Assembly: GCA_900544265.1 (NCBI GenBank)
Contig: UQUQ01000038.1
Coordinates: 1-17,944, forward strand
Direction: 5' to 3'
Length of the DNA: 17,944 bases
Origin: an uncultured Alistipes sp.
Lineage (GTDB): Bacteria > Bacteroidota > Bacteroidia > Bacteroidales > Rikenellaceae
In this document: positions 1 through 8,114 of the stretch, one piece after another
Layout: each line of letters begins with the position of its first letter
How positions within the stretch are numbered: the stretch's first letter is position 1
The notes under the pieces: generated by a model
Database searches by the model: none
Told to the model about the DNA's origin: nothing
What the model saw: only the letters and a program-made list of their open reading frames with translations
Program-made: the position numbers and the translations under genes

Positions 1-101
1 TCCTCTCTGAAAAATAAATGTTTTTATTGCTTATTATCCGCACCCAAAAAGTTGCATTTATAAGTTGAACTCAAGCAACATAATTGTGCGAATGGGCGTA
101 T
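1..101. other. AT-rich leader of an unseen minus-strand gene
   Basis: No credible coding sequence lies here. The stretch is AT-rich compared with the surrounding genes and lies past the terminator of the GH20 operon. Read on the minus strand it runs from the operator-like element at 102-132 towards the left edge and ends with a purine-rich AGAGAGGA close to position 1, as expected for a 5' untranslated region of a gene starting just outside the window. No clean TAnnTTTG -7 element was found. A 9-nt inverted repeat, AATTGTGCG at 82-90 and CGCACAATT at 127-135, links it to the operator. Confidence 0.4.
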
Positions 102-132
102 TTTGCGTATTTATATCCTCTATTTGCGCACA
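102..132 (-). promoter_or_regulatory. Candidate XylR-type operator, copy A
   Basis: This 31-nt element matches the one at 11179-11209 at 25 of 31 ungapped positions, ending in an identical 11-nt run, ATTTGCGCACA. It contains TTTGCG at 102-107 and again at 123-128, so the half-sites are direct repeats 21 nt apart, about two helical turns. It lies just beyond the terminator of the GH20 operon and has the same orientation relative to minus-strand transcription as the copy upstream of GH92. I infer that it controls a gene left of the window. Confidence 0.6.
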
Positions 133-142
133 ATTGCCCGGT

Positions 143-169
143 AAAAAACCGGGGATGAGATCCCCGGTT
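143..169 (-). terminator. Intrinsic terminator of the GH92-GH20 operon
   Basis: A perfect 10-bp stem, AACCGGGGAT (147-156) and ATCCCCGGTT (160-169), closes a 3-nt loop. On the minus strand it is followed by six T residues (148-143). It begins 12 nt past the GH20 stop codon, so it ends the long minus-strand operon and insulates the regulatory element at 102-132. Confidence 0.9.
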
Positions 170-181
170 AGCGTATGGACG

Positions 182-1819
182 TCAGTGCACGAAGGGATGC
201 GGCGCGTAACGGTAGCCGCAGGCCCCGTAGAGCAGCCGCAGGTGCTCCATGCGCCGCAGGAAATCGTCGTAGTTGCGGCGCCGGGGAGCCCACCCCACCT
301 CGGCAACGGCCGCCAGCCGCGGCAGCAGCATGTACTGTGCCTGTGCGAAGTCGGGGATATACTCGGTCCAGAGGTTGGCCTGCACCCCGAGCACGCAGCG
401 TTGCGCGAGGGAGTCGAGCCCCTCGTAGGGGTCCAGCTCATAGACTTTGGAGAGGGGCAGGCAGCCGCCCCAGGCCAGGGGCTCGTTCGCCACGTCGTCC
501 GTCTGGTAGTAGTCGAGATAGCAGTGCGTCGTCGGGGCCATGACGACCGGATTGCCCTGCCGGGCCGCCCGGATGCCCCCTTCGGTGCCGCGCCACGACA
601 TGACGGCGGCCGTCGGCGAAACGCCGCCGTCGAGAATCTCGTCCCAGCCGATCAGGCGCCGGCCGTGCGCCTGCAGGAAGCGTTCGACGCGCTTCGTGGC
701 GTAGCCCTGCAACTGCCGCGGCGCGGTCAGCCCCTCGGCGCGCATGCGCGCCCGGCAGTGCGGACACTGCTCCCACATCTTGGTCGGGCACTCGTCGCCG
801 CCGATATGAATATAGGTAGAGGGGAAGAGCCCGATCACCTCGTCGAGCACCCCCTCGATGAAGTCGAACGTCGAATCGCGCCCGACACAGAAGACCCTGT
901 CGTCGATGTCCCACGTCTGGCGCACCTCGTACTGTTCGCCCGTGCAGCCCAGCCACGGATAGGAGGCCAGTGCCGCCACGGCGTGGCCCGGGAACTCGAT
1001 CTCGGGAATGACCGTGATGAAGCGCCGCGCGGCATAGTCGACCACTTCGCGCACCTCCTCCTGTGTATAGAAGCCGCCGTAGGGGCGCTCGTCGTAACGG
1101 CACGTCTCGTCGTACTCGCCGCCGGGGTCCTTGCCGATGAGCGTGCGCCGCCGCACCGATCCGACGCGCGTCAGTTCGGGATAGCGGCGGATTTCGATGC
1201 GCCAGCCCTGGTCGTCGGTCAGGTGCCAGTGAAAGACATTCATCTTGTGCAGCGCCAACAGATCGAGCGTGCGCTTGACCTCGTCGACCGTAAAGAAGTG
1301 GCGCGCCACGTCGAGCATCAGCCCGCGGTAGGCCATCGCGGGCCTATCCTCGATCTCCACCGCGGGCAGTTCGACCGTCCGCACGCCGCCGTCGAAGGCC
1401 TCCACGGGCAGCAGCTGCCGCAGCGTCTGCACGGCATAGAAGGCCCCTTCGGGAGCCCCGGCCCGAATATCCACCCGCTCCGGCGTCACCGTCAGACGGT
1501 AGGCATCGGGCGCCATCGAGGCATCCAGGAGGAAATTCACCGCATGCGGCTCACCGGCCTGCGGAAAACGGCATTCGAGTCCGCGCCCGAAAACCGGTTG
1601 CAGCACCTCGTCGAGCGCGTCGGCCACCCAGCGCATCCGCTCGTCGGAGGATTCGATACAAACAGGGGTCGAGGCCCCGAGGCGGAACACCCCCTCAACC
1701 GGGGTAACGCGCACCGGAACGGGAACCACGTCGATCGTCCCGTCCGAGGGGAGCGTCCGGCCGCATGCACACGAGGCTGCCAGCAGCCCCGCGGCCATCC
1801 AGATACGAACTCGCCGCAT
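182..1819 (-). CDS. GH20 beta-N-acetylhexosaminidase, lipoprotein
   Basis: This 545-residue exo-glycosidase of family GH20 should remove terminal beta-linked GlcNAc or GalNAc by substrate-assisted catalysis. The chosen start gives a hydrophobic N-terminus with cysteines at 17 and 19 (AASCAC), read as a lipobox for export and outer-membrane anchoring. Residues ~33-160 look like the GH20b N-domain and ~163-515 like the TIM barrel. The catalytic motif HIGGDE is at 338-343 with the D342-E343 pair; HWHLTDDQGW (197-206) and ANLWTEY (481-487) are also typical. It is the last gene of the operon, 10 nt after the ROK kinase gene and directly before the terminator. The upstream extension of this frame overlaps the kinase gene, is low-complexity, and was rejected. 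Family assignment is firm; linkage preference is unknown. Confidence 0.95.
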   Translation of the reverse strand: MRRVRIWMAAGLLAASCACGRTLPSDGTIDVVPVPVRVTPVEGVFRLGASTPVCIESSDERMRWVADALDEVLQPVFGRGLECRFPQAGEPHAVNFLLDASMAPDAYRLTVTPERVDIRAGAPEGAFYAVQTLRQLLPVEAFDGGVRTVELPAVEIEDRPAMAYRGLMLDVARHFFTVDEVKRTLDLLALHKMNVFHWHLTDDQGWRIEIRRYPELTRVGSVRRRTLIGKDPGGEYDETCRYDERPYGGFYTQEEVREVVDYAARRFITVIPEIEFPGHAVAALASYPWLGCTGEQYEVRQTWDIDDRVFCVGRDSTFDFIEGVLDEVIGLFPSTYIHIGGDECPTKMWEQCPHCRARMRAEGLTAPRQLQGYATKRVERFLQAHGRRLIGWDEILDGGVSPTAAVMSWRGTEGGIRAARQGNPVVMAPTTHCYLDYYQTDDVANEPLAWGGCLPLSKVYELDPYEGLDSLAQRCVLGVQANLWTEYIPDFAQAQYMLLPRLAAVAEVGWAPRRRNYDDFLRRMEHLRLLYGACGYRYAPHPFVH

Positions 1820-1829
1820 ACGCCCTCCC

Positions 1830-2651
1830 CTATTCGCAGGCCGAAGCGCCCAGCAGTCCGACATGTTCGATGTGCGAGCAGCAGATATGCAGGCTCTCGA
1901 CCGTCTTGGCGTAGGGGAACTCCCGGAGACGCTCGTACATCGCCTCGCGGAAGAAGCCGAAGGCGTGGGCGATGCTGCCGCCGAAGACGATCGCCTGCGG
2001 ATCGTAGGCGTAGAGCGCCAGCATGACCAGCCGCCCGACATGTCCGCCGAACTCGCGCCAGAGCGCCAGCGCCCGCGGATCGCCCGCCACGGCCCGTTCG
2101 TAGGCCTGCTTGCCCGTCGTGCCGTGTCCGACGAAGAAGCGGCTGCTGCAATAGTATTCGTAGTCGCGGTCCAGGTAGGGGACACAGCCGATCTCGCCCG
2201 CTCCCGTGTTGTGGCCGCAATAGAGCCTGCCGTCGATCACCACGCCGGCGCCGACGCCCGTACCGAGGGCGATGCAGACGACGTCGCGGTAGCCGTGCGC
2301 CTCGCCGAAGTGACAGACGCCCAGCGCAAAGCAGTTGCAGTCGTTGTTCACCGAGACGGGCACGCCGAAGCGCTTCTCGAAGCGCTCCTTGAGGTGCACC
2401 TCCCGCCACGAGGGGATGCCCACGACGTTGTAGACGATGCCGCGCGCGGCATCGACCACCGAGGGAACGCCGATGCCGATGCACTCGACCTCGGGCGTCA
2501 TGAGTGCGCCGACGAGCGACGCGATATGTTCGAGGACCTCCTCTTCGGGGCGGTCCGACTTGCAGGGCTCGGAGAGCAACCGCACGATCCGGCCGTCGAC
2601 AACCTGACCGACCCGCACGTTCGTTCCGCCCAAATCCACACCTATTCTCAT
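1830..2651 (-). CDS. ROK-family sugar kinase lacking the zinc motif
   Basis: This 273-residue protein has no signal peptide and probably phosphorylates a released sugar in the cytoplasm. ROK/ASKHA features are clear: DLGGTN at 6-11 (phosphate 1), NND at 102-104 with D104 as the expected catalytic base, GTGVG at 130-134, and HNTGAGEIG at 147-155 with E153 as a sugar ligand. The usual ROK zinc cluster (CxCGxxGCxE) after GEIGH is missing: here GEIGC (C156) is followed by an aromatic stretch, YEYYCSS. Such zinc-less ROKs appear to be a Bacteroidetes subfamily (from memory, not checked). Its ATG overlaps the preceding phosphoesterase stop (ATGA), so the two are translationally coupled. Next to GH20, a GlcNAc or ManNAc kinase is plausible, but glucose or mannose cannot be excluded. 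Confidence 0.88.
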   Translation of the reverse strand: MRIGVDLGGTNVRVGQVVDGRIVRLLSEPCKSDRPEEEVLEHIASLVGALMTPEVECIGIGVPSVVDAARGIVYNVVGIPSWREVHLKERFEKRFGVPVSVNNDCNCFALGVCHFGEAHGYRDVVCIALGTGVGAGVVIDGRLYCGHNTGAGEIGCVPYLDRDYEYYCSSRFFVGHGTTGKQAYERAVAGDPRALALWREFGGHVGRLVMLALYAYDPQAIVFGGSIAHAFGFFREAMYERLREFPYAKTVESLHICCSHIEHVGLLGASACE

Positions 2652-3664
2652 CTTTCCACAGCTATTTCCGTAATTTTACCATCGCTGAACCGCGCATGAT
2701 CGACCATGCGGCCGTCATCCTCGCGGATCCACGTTTCAAAGCCCCGCTCTCCCTCCGTCAGCACCAGCAGGCGCGCACCCGGACGCAGGTCGTTGTAGGT
2801 CGTATTGTCGCCCGAGTAGCGGCCGTAACCGAGGCAGATGCCCTTGTCGGCCACCAGGTAGTCGATGTCGTGGTCGTGCCCGACGAACGTCCCCATGACG
2901 CTGCCCGTCTCGACCATCGCGGCGAACATGCCCGTGTTGAGCGCTCCGGGACATTCCTCCTCGGCTGCCCGGCCGATGTGCGAAGCCCCGGGATTGCGCC
3001 ACGCCGCAAGGTATTCGTGCAGCACGATATGGAAGAAGGCCAGCGACGGCACCGGACGTCCGCCGCTTGCGGCCGTGCGGGCCGTGCAGCGCGCCCGCAG
3101 CCACTCCACCTGCGCGGGCGTGAACCAGCCGTAGCCGTCAACCCCCTCGACGGTCGAGTAGTCGTGCGAGTCGAGGCAGTAGAGCACGAGCGCGGGTTGC
3201 TGCGAAGCGTGCCCGAGCACCTCCAGCTCGCGATCGGCCAGCTCACCGGCCTCGTTGAGCGTATTGAGGCTGCCGCCGCACGAGGTCACCAGCTGCGCGA
3301 TCTGCGCCCGCGTGAGGTCCTGCTCGGCGTCGTGGTTGCCCAGCACCACGCAGAAGGGCACGCGGCGCGCCGCCATCGTGTCGAGCAGGCGCCGCCACAT
3401 CCCTTCGGCCGGGGCACCCGTCACCACGTCGCCCGTAAAGACGACCAGGTCGGGCCGCTCGAGCGCCAGCACGCGGTCCAGCCGCGAGAAGGTCTTTTCG
3501 GCCTCGGCCAGCCGCCGGGGCGTCGACGCATCGAGGTGCGTGTCGGTAAACTGTGCAATCTTGAAAGTTCCCTCTTCGCCGAAGCGCAGCACCGGCTGCT
3601 GCGCCCGGATCAGGCCCGCCCCGCCGAATGCGAGCAGGCAAAGTGTCAGAATCCATCTCTTCAT
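2648..3664 (-). CDS. Secreted calcineurin-like metallophosphoesterase (Dcr2-like)
   Basis: This 338-residue dinuclear metal phosphoesterase has an N-terminal signal peptide (hydrophobic to ~20, AQ cleavage region), so it acts in the periplasm or outside. The complete calcineurin-like motif set is visible: D41-T-H43, GD at 78-79, GNHD at 109-112, H212 and H216 in FFHIVLHEY, and GHDHD at 262-266. The opening GTFKIAQFTDTHL and overall spacing resemble the Dcr2/purple-acid-phosphatase-like branch. The gene starts 16 nt after the GH63-like stop and overlaps the ROK start by 4 nt. Its substrate is not evident. Context with two other phosphoryl-ester hydrolases and glycosidases suggests removing phosphate from a glycan, but nucleotide or lipid phosphate scavenging is possible. 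Confidence 0.9.
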   Translation of the reverse strand: MKRWILTLCLLAFGGAGLIRAQQPVLRFGEEGTFKIAQFTDTHLDASTPRRLAEAEKTFSRLDRVLALERPDLVVFTGDVVTGAPAEGMWRRLLDTMAARRVPFCVVLGNHDAEQDLTRAQIAQLVTSCGGSLNTLNEAGELADRELEVLGHASQQPALVLYCLDSHDYSTVEGVDGYGWFTPAQVEWLRARCTARTAASGGRPVPSLAFFHIVLHEYLAAWRNPGASHIGRAAEEECPGALNTGMFAAMVETGSVMGTFVGHDHDIDYLVADKGICLGYGRYSGDNTTYNDLRPGARLLVLTEGERGFETWIREDDGRMVDHARFSDGKITEIAVER

Positions 3665-3680
3665 ATCGCAATCTCTCCTG

Positions 3681-5288
3681 TCAGTTCAACTTCACCCGTC
3701 CGCTCCGCTCGACATGCACCGTGCGGCTGCGGCCGTCGCCCCACAGGAGCGTCAGATCGAACGGCACGTTGGTCTCGATGCTCACCTCGGGCGTCGCATC
3801 GGCTCCGCGGCGCGCGGCACACTTCAGCGTCACAACCCCCTCGGGCCCGAACGGATAGCGCTCGATACCGTGCGCCTCCGTCTTGGTGACGTGCCACTCG
3901 ATGCGGTTCTCCGAGTAGTCGGACCGGATGCCGAGGATGTACTCGATGAAGACCGCAATGGGCGGCAGGCCCGTCCAGCCGACAAAGTCCCTGCGGGCCA
4001 TGAAACCGGGCTCGATCCGCTCCGGGGCGTAGTATTCCCAGAAGGTCCCGGTCTTCTTCCACACCTCGAAGACCGCGGCGTAGTGGTTCTCGGCGATCTG
4101 CTGCGCCTCGGCACGGTAGCCGTTGCGCCAGAGGCCGTCGACAATCATGTAGTTCGTGCCGGGCCACACGCCGCCCTGCCAGTAGCGGCCCAGGGCGTTG
4201 TACTTGCGGTGATCGGCCGCCAGCGACGGCACGCGGTGCGGACGGTTGAACTCCGCCGTGTCGCTCAGGTGGGCGACCAGCCTGTCGAGCCGCTCGCGGT
4301 CGAGCACGTCGGTCTGCAACGCCCAGTAGGCGTAGACCCCCTTCGCCGTGCCGAGCGACCCGTCGGCCTGCCGGTCGAAGAGGAAGCCCTCCTTATCGTC
4401 CCACATGCAGTCGTTGATGTGGCGGCGCAGGAAGCGGTTTTCGTCCTCGACCTCCTCGATCTCCTGCCAGCGCTCAATGTAGAAGCCGATCTGGAGCAGT
4501 GACTCGTTGACGAGCATCTGCTGCAGGTTCGTGTCGAGCCACTCCATGTGGCCGTTCGAGTAGATGGGGTTGTACTCCTCCCTTACGCGCGGCATGTTGT
4601 CCATGCCCGTGCCCCAGCCGCTCGACCAGTAGGTACCGTTGGGCCACGTGCGGTTGAGCTTCCACCACCGGGCATAGGCGCACAGCGCCGGGAAGACGCG
4701 GTGCAGACGATCCAGGTCGCCGTACTGGCGGTAATAGGCCAGCTCGACCCACGGCAGCAGGTTGGGGCCCGTCGACGTGGGGTCGTAGCGCTCGAAGCAG
4801 TCCGAACCGTCGGCCCGGATTTCGCGGCAGATGAAGCCGTCGGGGTGCTGCTTGGCGTAGAAGTTGTCGAGCGTCCGCTGGAAGGGGAAGAAGCGGTAGC
4901 CGTAGCGGGCGAACATCATCATGAACGACGCGTCCCACATGAAGATGTTGCCGTTGTAGGCGATGTCGAGGTAGGGCGAGACGAAGCCCGACCCCTCGGC
5001 CGGCTGGCGGATGTTGCCCACGGCGATGCGCCAGGCGTGCCAGTACATCTCGACCTCCCGCTCGTGCCCCTCCCAGAAGGGGGCGGGCAGGATCCGGCGC
5101 GCCTCGTCGAACGAGCGCGGCTCGATCCGCTCCGGGGTGGCGTTGCGGAATTCGTTTTCGGCCACGAAGACCTCCTTGACGTAGGTGTTCTTGTAGGGCA
5201 GCTCGTAGGGGCCCGACATCAGCCCCTGGGCGGCGGCCGCGCCGACGGCACCGAGGGCCGCGAGCGTCATGACAATCCGGCGTACCAT
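3681..5288 (-). CDS. GH63/GH37-like (alpha/alpha)6 glycosidase, secreted
   Basis: This 535-residue protein resembles the trehalase/mannosyl-oligosaccharide glucosidase clan (GH37/GH63, MGH1-like fold). Seen motifs are FMWDASF (116-122), GWGTGMDNMPR (224-234) with D230 as the likely general acid, YWQGGVWPGTNY (369-380), and WEYY (417-420) with E418 as the candidate general base. A signal peptide (VMTLAALGAVGAAAAQ) ends near residue 21, predicting export. I chose the ATG at 5288; the TTG at 5297 extends only three codons and overlaps the upstream stop. It follows the phosphatase fusion by 5 nt. In GH63 the activity is exo-alpha-glucosidase, which would fit glucosylated high-mannose glycan, but bacterial relatives include alpha-mannosidase-like and trehalase-like enzymes. 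The substrate is therefore open. Confidence 0.85.
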   Translation of the reverse strand: MVRRIVMTLAALGAVGAAAAQGLMSGPYELPYKNTYVKEVFVAENEFRNATPERIEPRSFDEARRILPAPFWEGHEREVEMYWHAWRIAVGNIRQPAEGSGFVSPYLDIAYNGNIFMWDASFMMMFARYGYRFFPFQRTLDNFYAKQHPDGFICREIRADGSDCFERYDPTSTGPNLLPWVELAYYRQYGDLDRLHRVFPALCAYARWWKLNRTWPNGTYWSSGWGTGMDNMPRVREEYNPIYSNGHMEWLDTNLQQMLVNESLLQIGFYIERWQEIEEVEDENRFLRRHINDCMWDDKEGFLFDRQADGSLGTAKGVYAYWALQTDVLDRERLDRLVAHLSDTAEFNRPHRVPSLAADHRKYNALGRYWQGGVWPGTNYMIVDGLWRNGYRAEAQQIAENHYAAVFEVWKKTGTFWEYYAPERIEPGFMARRDFVGWTGLPPIAVFIEYILGIRSDYSENRIEWHVTKTEAHGIERYPFGPEGVVTLKCAARRGADATPEVSIETNVPFDLTLLWGDGRSRTVHVERSGRVKLN

Positions 5289-5293
5289 CTCCG

Positions 5294-7237
5294 TCAATGC
5301 TTTCGTTCGTCATAGAGCGCCCGGATGCGGCGGGCGATCTCCGTATTGAGGTAGACGCCGCAGAAGCGGTCGGCGCCGGGGCCGTAGGCGAAGACGGGAA
5401 GCATCGCCGGCGTATGGTCGTCCGTAACGTAGCAGCCCATGACACGGCCCGTGCGCTCGTCGCCGTCGAGCAGCGTCAGGCCGCCCGTCTCGTGGTCGGC
5501 CGTCACGATGACGAGCGTCTCGCCGTTCAAGTCGGCGAAGCGCAGCGCCTCGGCCACGGCCCGGTCGAAGCTCAACATCTCGATGATCGAGCCGGGCAGG
5601 CAGCGCGAGTGGCCCGCGTAGTCGATCTTGGCACCCTCGACCATGAGGAAGAAGCCCTCGCCGCCGCGCTCGCTGAGCTTGGCGATCGCCTCACGCGTGG
5701 CGTCGGCCAGCAGCGAGAGGTTCGCCTCCTCGGCCGCATCGTCCATCCGCTCGTCGATGCAGATCACCTTGCCCTCTCGGTCGTTGATCTCGTCGATCGA
5801 GCGCACGAAGCGGTACTCCTCCGAGAGCTCCTTCACGAGGTCCACGCCGTCACCGCGCTCGGTGAACTGGCGGATGCCGCTGCCGCAGAGCAGGTCGATC
5901 TTCGCATCGAGCAGACAGCGCGTCAGCTCGTCCGAATTGTCACGCTCGACCGAGTGGCCGTAGAAGGCCGTCGGCGTGGCATCCACGGCGTTGCCGAGCG
6001 TCAGCACGCCCACGGCGCACTGCTCGTCGTGGAAGAAGTCCGAAAGCGACGGATAGGGCTCGCCGTCGGCGCTCATGGCGATGTGGCGGTTGTTGTGGCG
6101 CTCGCCCGTGGCCAGGGCGCTGCCGCCCGCCGCCGAGTCGGTCGTGAAGGCGTCGAGCGCATTGTTGCGCTGCAGGCCGATGTGCTTCATCCGGAGCGTC
6201 GTCAGCCCCCGGTTGGCGTAGGCGCCGGCCATGATCTGCGGAAGGCCCATGCCGTCGCCGATCAGGAAGATCACGTTGCGGATCGCCCCTTCGCCGCCGT
6301 CGTTGCGGTAGGTCGGCGTGTAGATGTCGATCCCTTGCGAGAGCTGGAGCTTGTCGTTGCGGAAGCCGCCGAAGTCGCGCGTGGTCCTGTCCAGGCGCTT
6401 CGTGCCCGTCACGCCGGCCGCCGCGTCACGGTGCTCGCCGATGCAGAAGTTCTTGTTGGCAAAGTCGTCGAAGAAGGCGGCACAGGTCTCGGGCCGGTCC
6501 GTATTGATGTAGTCGATGCCCAGGTCGTAGAAGGTGTAGTAGACGGTCGTGCCCTCGGGAGCGCCCCAGAAGCGCACGGGCTTCTCCCACGCATGGGCCC
6601 CGTCGATCACCTGCTTGACGCGCGCCAGTTCCGCGGGGATGATCGAACCCTTGCCGTTCCACTGCGAGAAGTCGCGGAAATTGGCGCTCACGAGCGCGAT
6701 GCGCTCGAGCTGCGCGGGGGTATAGTCCGCATCCCACGCCCCGTCGAAGCGGACGAAGGCGGGATACCGGTCGAAATCGGCCGGTTCAGGCACGCGGCCC
6801 GTCACCGTGACGCGCACCGCCTCTGAATTCACCGCCGGGTCGAAGACCGCGGGCCAGCGCTGCAGCAGCGCGACGACGGCCCGCAAGGTCGGTTCGGTCT
6901 CGGACTTGAGTTCGACCATCAGCTGCAGCCTCTGGTCTGAACCCTTCCAGGCGCGGCCGCCGTTGCGGGCGAAGAGCGTCACGAGCGGCTCGACGTAGAG
7001 CTTCTCGAAGGTCATCTCGGGCACGAGGTCCTCGACGTCGTGTCCCACGACGAGCACGCCGTCACGAAGGAACACATCGGCCTCGATCGACGAGACCCGC
7101 TGCGCATAGGCCTGGTAGAAGGGCACCGTGCGCGTATAGTCGTTGTGCGAATGGATCAGCACGGGAGGCTGCGCGGCACAGACGCCGCACAGCAAAAGGA
7201 ATGCAAGCAGCAGTCCGGTTTTCAGAATCCGTTTCAT
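5294..7237 (-). CDS. GDPD/PI-PLC-like phosphodiesterase fused to alkaline phosphatase
   Basis: This 647-residue exported protein (signal peptide to ~22) has two catalytic modules. Residues ~26-265 resemble the PI-PLC-like/GDPD barrel: IHSHNDY (28-34, H31), E52 and D54 of EADV, H66-D67 of VGHD, and E109 of ELK fit the two catalytic histidines and metal ligands. Residues ~320-645 are an alkaline phosphatase: D328 in LIGDGM, nucleophile S368 in TTDSAAGG, E534/D539/H543 in VEGAKIDYAGHS, D581-H582 in ADHETGG, and H608 in DDHTP. The likely logic is diester cleavage then release of inorganic phosphate from the monoester (inference). Both active sites look intact, so this is not a decayed fusion. It sits 31 nt after the EEP stop and 5 nt before the GH63-like start. 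Confidence 0.92.
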   Translation of the reverse strand: MKRILKTGLLLAFLLLCGVCAAQPPVLIHSHNDYTRTVPFYQAYAQRVSSIEADVFLRDGVLVVGHDVEDLVPEMTFEKLYVEPLVTLFARNGGRAWKGSDQRLQLMVELKSETEPTLRAVVALLQRWPAVFDPAVNSEAVRVTVTGRVPEPADFDRYPAFVRFDGAWDADYTPAQLERIALVSANFRDFSQWNGKGSIIPAELARVKQVIDGAHAWEKPVRFWGAPEGTTVYYTFYDLGIDYINTDRPETCAAFFDDFANKNFCIGEHRDAAAGVTGTKRLDRTTRDFGGFRNDKLQLSQGIDIYTPTYRNDGGEGAIRNVIFLIGDGMGLPQIMAGAYANRGLTTLRMKHIGLQRNNALDAFTTDSAAGGSALATGERHNNRHIAMSADGEPYPSLSDFFHDEQCAVGVLTLGNAVDATPTAFYGHSVERDNSDELTRCLLDAKIDLLCGSGIRQFTERGDGVDLVKELSEEYRFVRSIDEINDREGKVICIDERMDDAAEEANLSLLADATREAIAKLSERGGEGFFLMVEGAKIDYAGHSRCLPGSIIEMLSFDRAVAEALRFADLNGETLVIVTADHETGGLTLLDGDERTGRVMGCYVTDDHTPAMLPVFAYGPGADRFCGVYLNTEIARRIRALYDERKH

Positions 7238-7268
7238 GGTATCTCTCGGTTAGTCGTTTGTTCTTGAA

Positions 7269-8114
7269 TTACTCCGCATAGCGCAGCAGCGCCCGGACGG
7301 GGGCATGGTCGGAGACGTAGCCGCCGCCGAGCGTATCGGGCAGGATCGTGCACTCGTCCGCCTCGAACCCTCCGCCGAAGAAGACGTAGTCGATCAACGG
7401 CCGCTCCCCGACGGGAATCTGCCCGAAATCGGCGAAGCTCCAACCCGCGCCGTGACGCACCGCGGCGGCATCCCAGGCGCTGCGTAACGTGCCGTCTTCG
7501 AGCACGTGCGCGATGACCGTCGAGGAGGGATCGGCGTTGAAGTCGCCCGTGAGGATCACCGGACGGTCGCCACGCAGCGCCGCGATGCGGTCGAGCAGCA
7601 GCGTCACGCCCTCGCGGCGGGCCTGCTCGCCCATGTGGTCGAGGTGCGTATTCACGAAGAGCAGTTCGCGTCCGTTCGTTCCGTCACGCAGGATGACCCA
7701 CGTCGCGATGCGCTCGCAGGCGGCATCCCACCCTTTCGAGCCGGCCACCTCGGGGGTCTCGCTCAGCCAGAAGGTTCCCGAATCGAGCAGTTCGAAGCGC
7801 TCCGTACGGTAGAAGATCGCATTGAACTCGCCCGCACGGGCCCCGTCCTCGCGGCCCACCCCCACGGAGGCGTATGCGGGCAGCTCGGCCCGCAGGTCGT
7901 CGTACTGGTTCGAGAGCACCTCCTGCGTGCCGAGCAGGTCAACCTGCTGCGAGCGGATCAGCTCCCCGACCCTTTCGCGGCGGAAGCGCCAGTTGTTCTC
8001 CCCGTCCTCGGGGTTGTCATACCGCACGTTCATCGTCATGACGGTCAGCTCCTGCGGAGCCTCGCCGCAGGAGACGGCCCCGGCGAACATCAGTAAGAAG
8101 AAGAGTTTTTTCAT
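7269..8114 (-). CDS. Endonuclease/exonuclease/phosphatase (EEP) family lipoprotein
   Basis: This 281-residue protein of the EEP (DNase I/sphingomyelinase/inositol-phosphatase) fold hydrolyses phosphate esters with a divalent metal. Start MKKLFF gives a short lipoprotein signal with C16 (GAVSC), implying export. Active-site motifs are in order: N29 in TMNVRYDN, E65 in TQEV, H157 in NTHLDH, D191/N193 in TGDFNAD, D242 in IDYV, and S268-D269-H270. The longer in-frame extension to 8189 would bury the signal peptide and was rejected. It follows GH92 after a 123-nt gap and precedes the phosphatase fusion by 31 nt. Secreted EEP proteins occur near glycan loci in Bacteroidetes; whether this one attacks sugar phosphate, lipid phosphate or nucleic acid cannot be told from sequence. 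Confidence 0.92.
   Translation of the reverse strand: MKKLFFLLMFAGAVSCGEAPQELTVMTMNVRYDNPEDGENNWRFRRERVGELIRSQQVDLLGTQEVLSNQYDDLRAELPAYASVGVGREDGARAGEFNAIFYRTERFELLDSGTFWLSETPEVAGSKGWDAACERIATWVILRDGTNGRELLFVNTHLDHMGEQARREGVTLLLDRIAALRGDRPVILTGDFNADPSSTVIAHVLEDGTLRSAWDAAAVRHGAGWSFADFGQIPVGERPLIDYVFFGGGFEADECTILPDTLGGGYVSDHAPVRALLRYAE

Noticed and set aside
65..2026. Long plus-strand open frame opposite the GH20 and ROK genes
   Set aside because: It is antisense to two genes with complete catalytic motifs, spans their junction, and has an arginine/histidine-rich composition typical of GC-rich shadow frames.
5289..5297. TTG start for the GH63-like protein at 5297
   Set aside because: It adds three residues before an ATG that already gives a good signal peptide and avoids overlap with the upstream stop.
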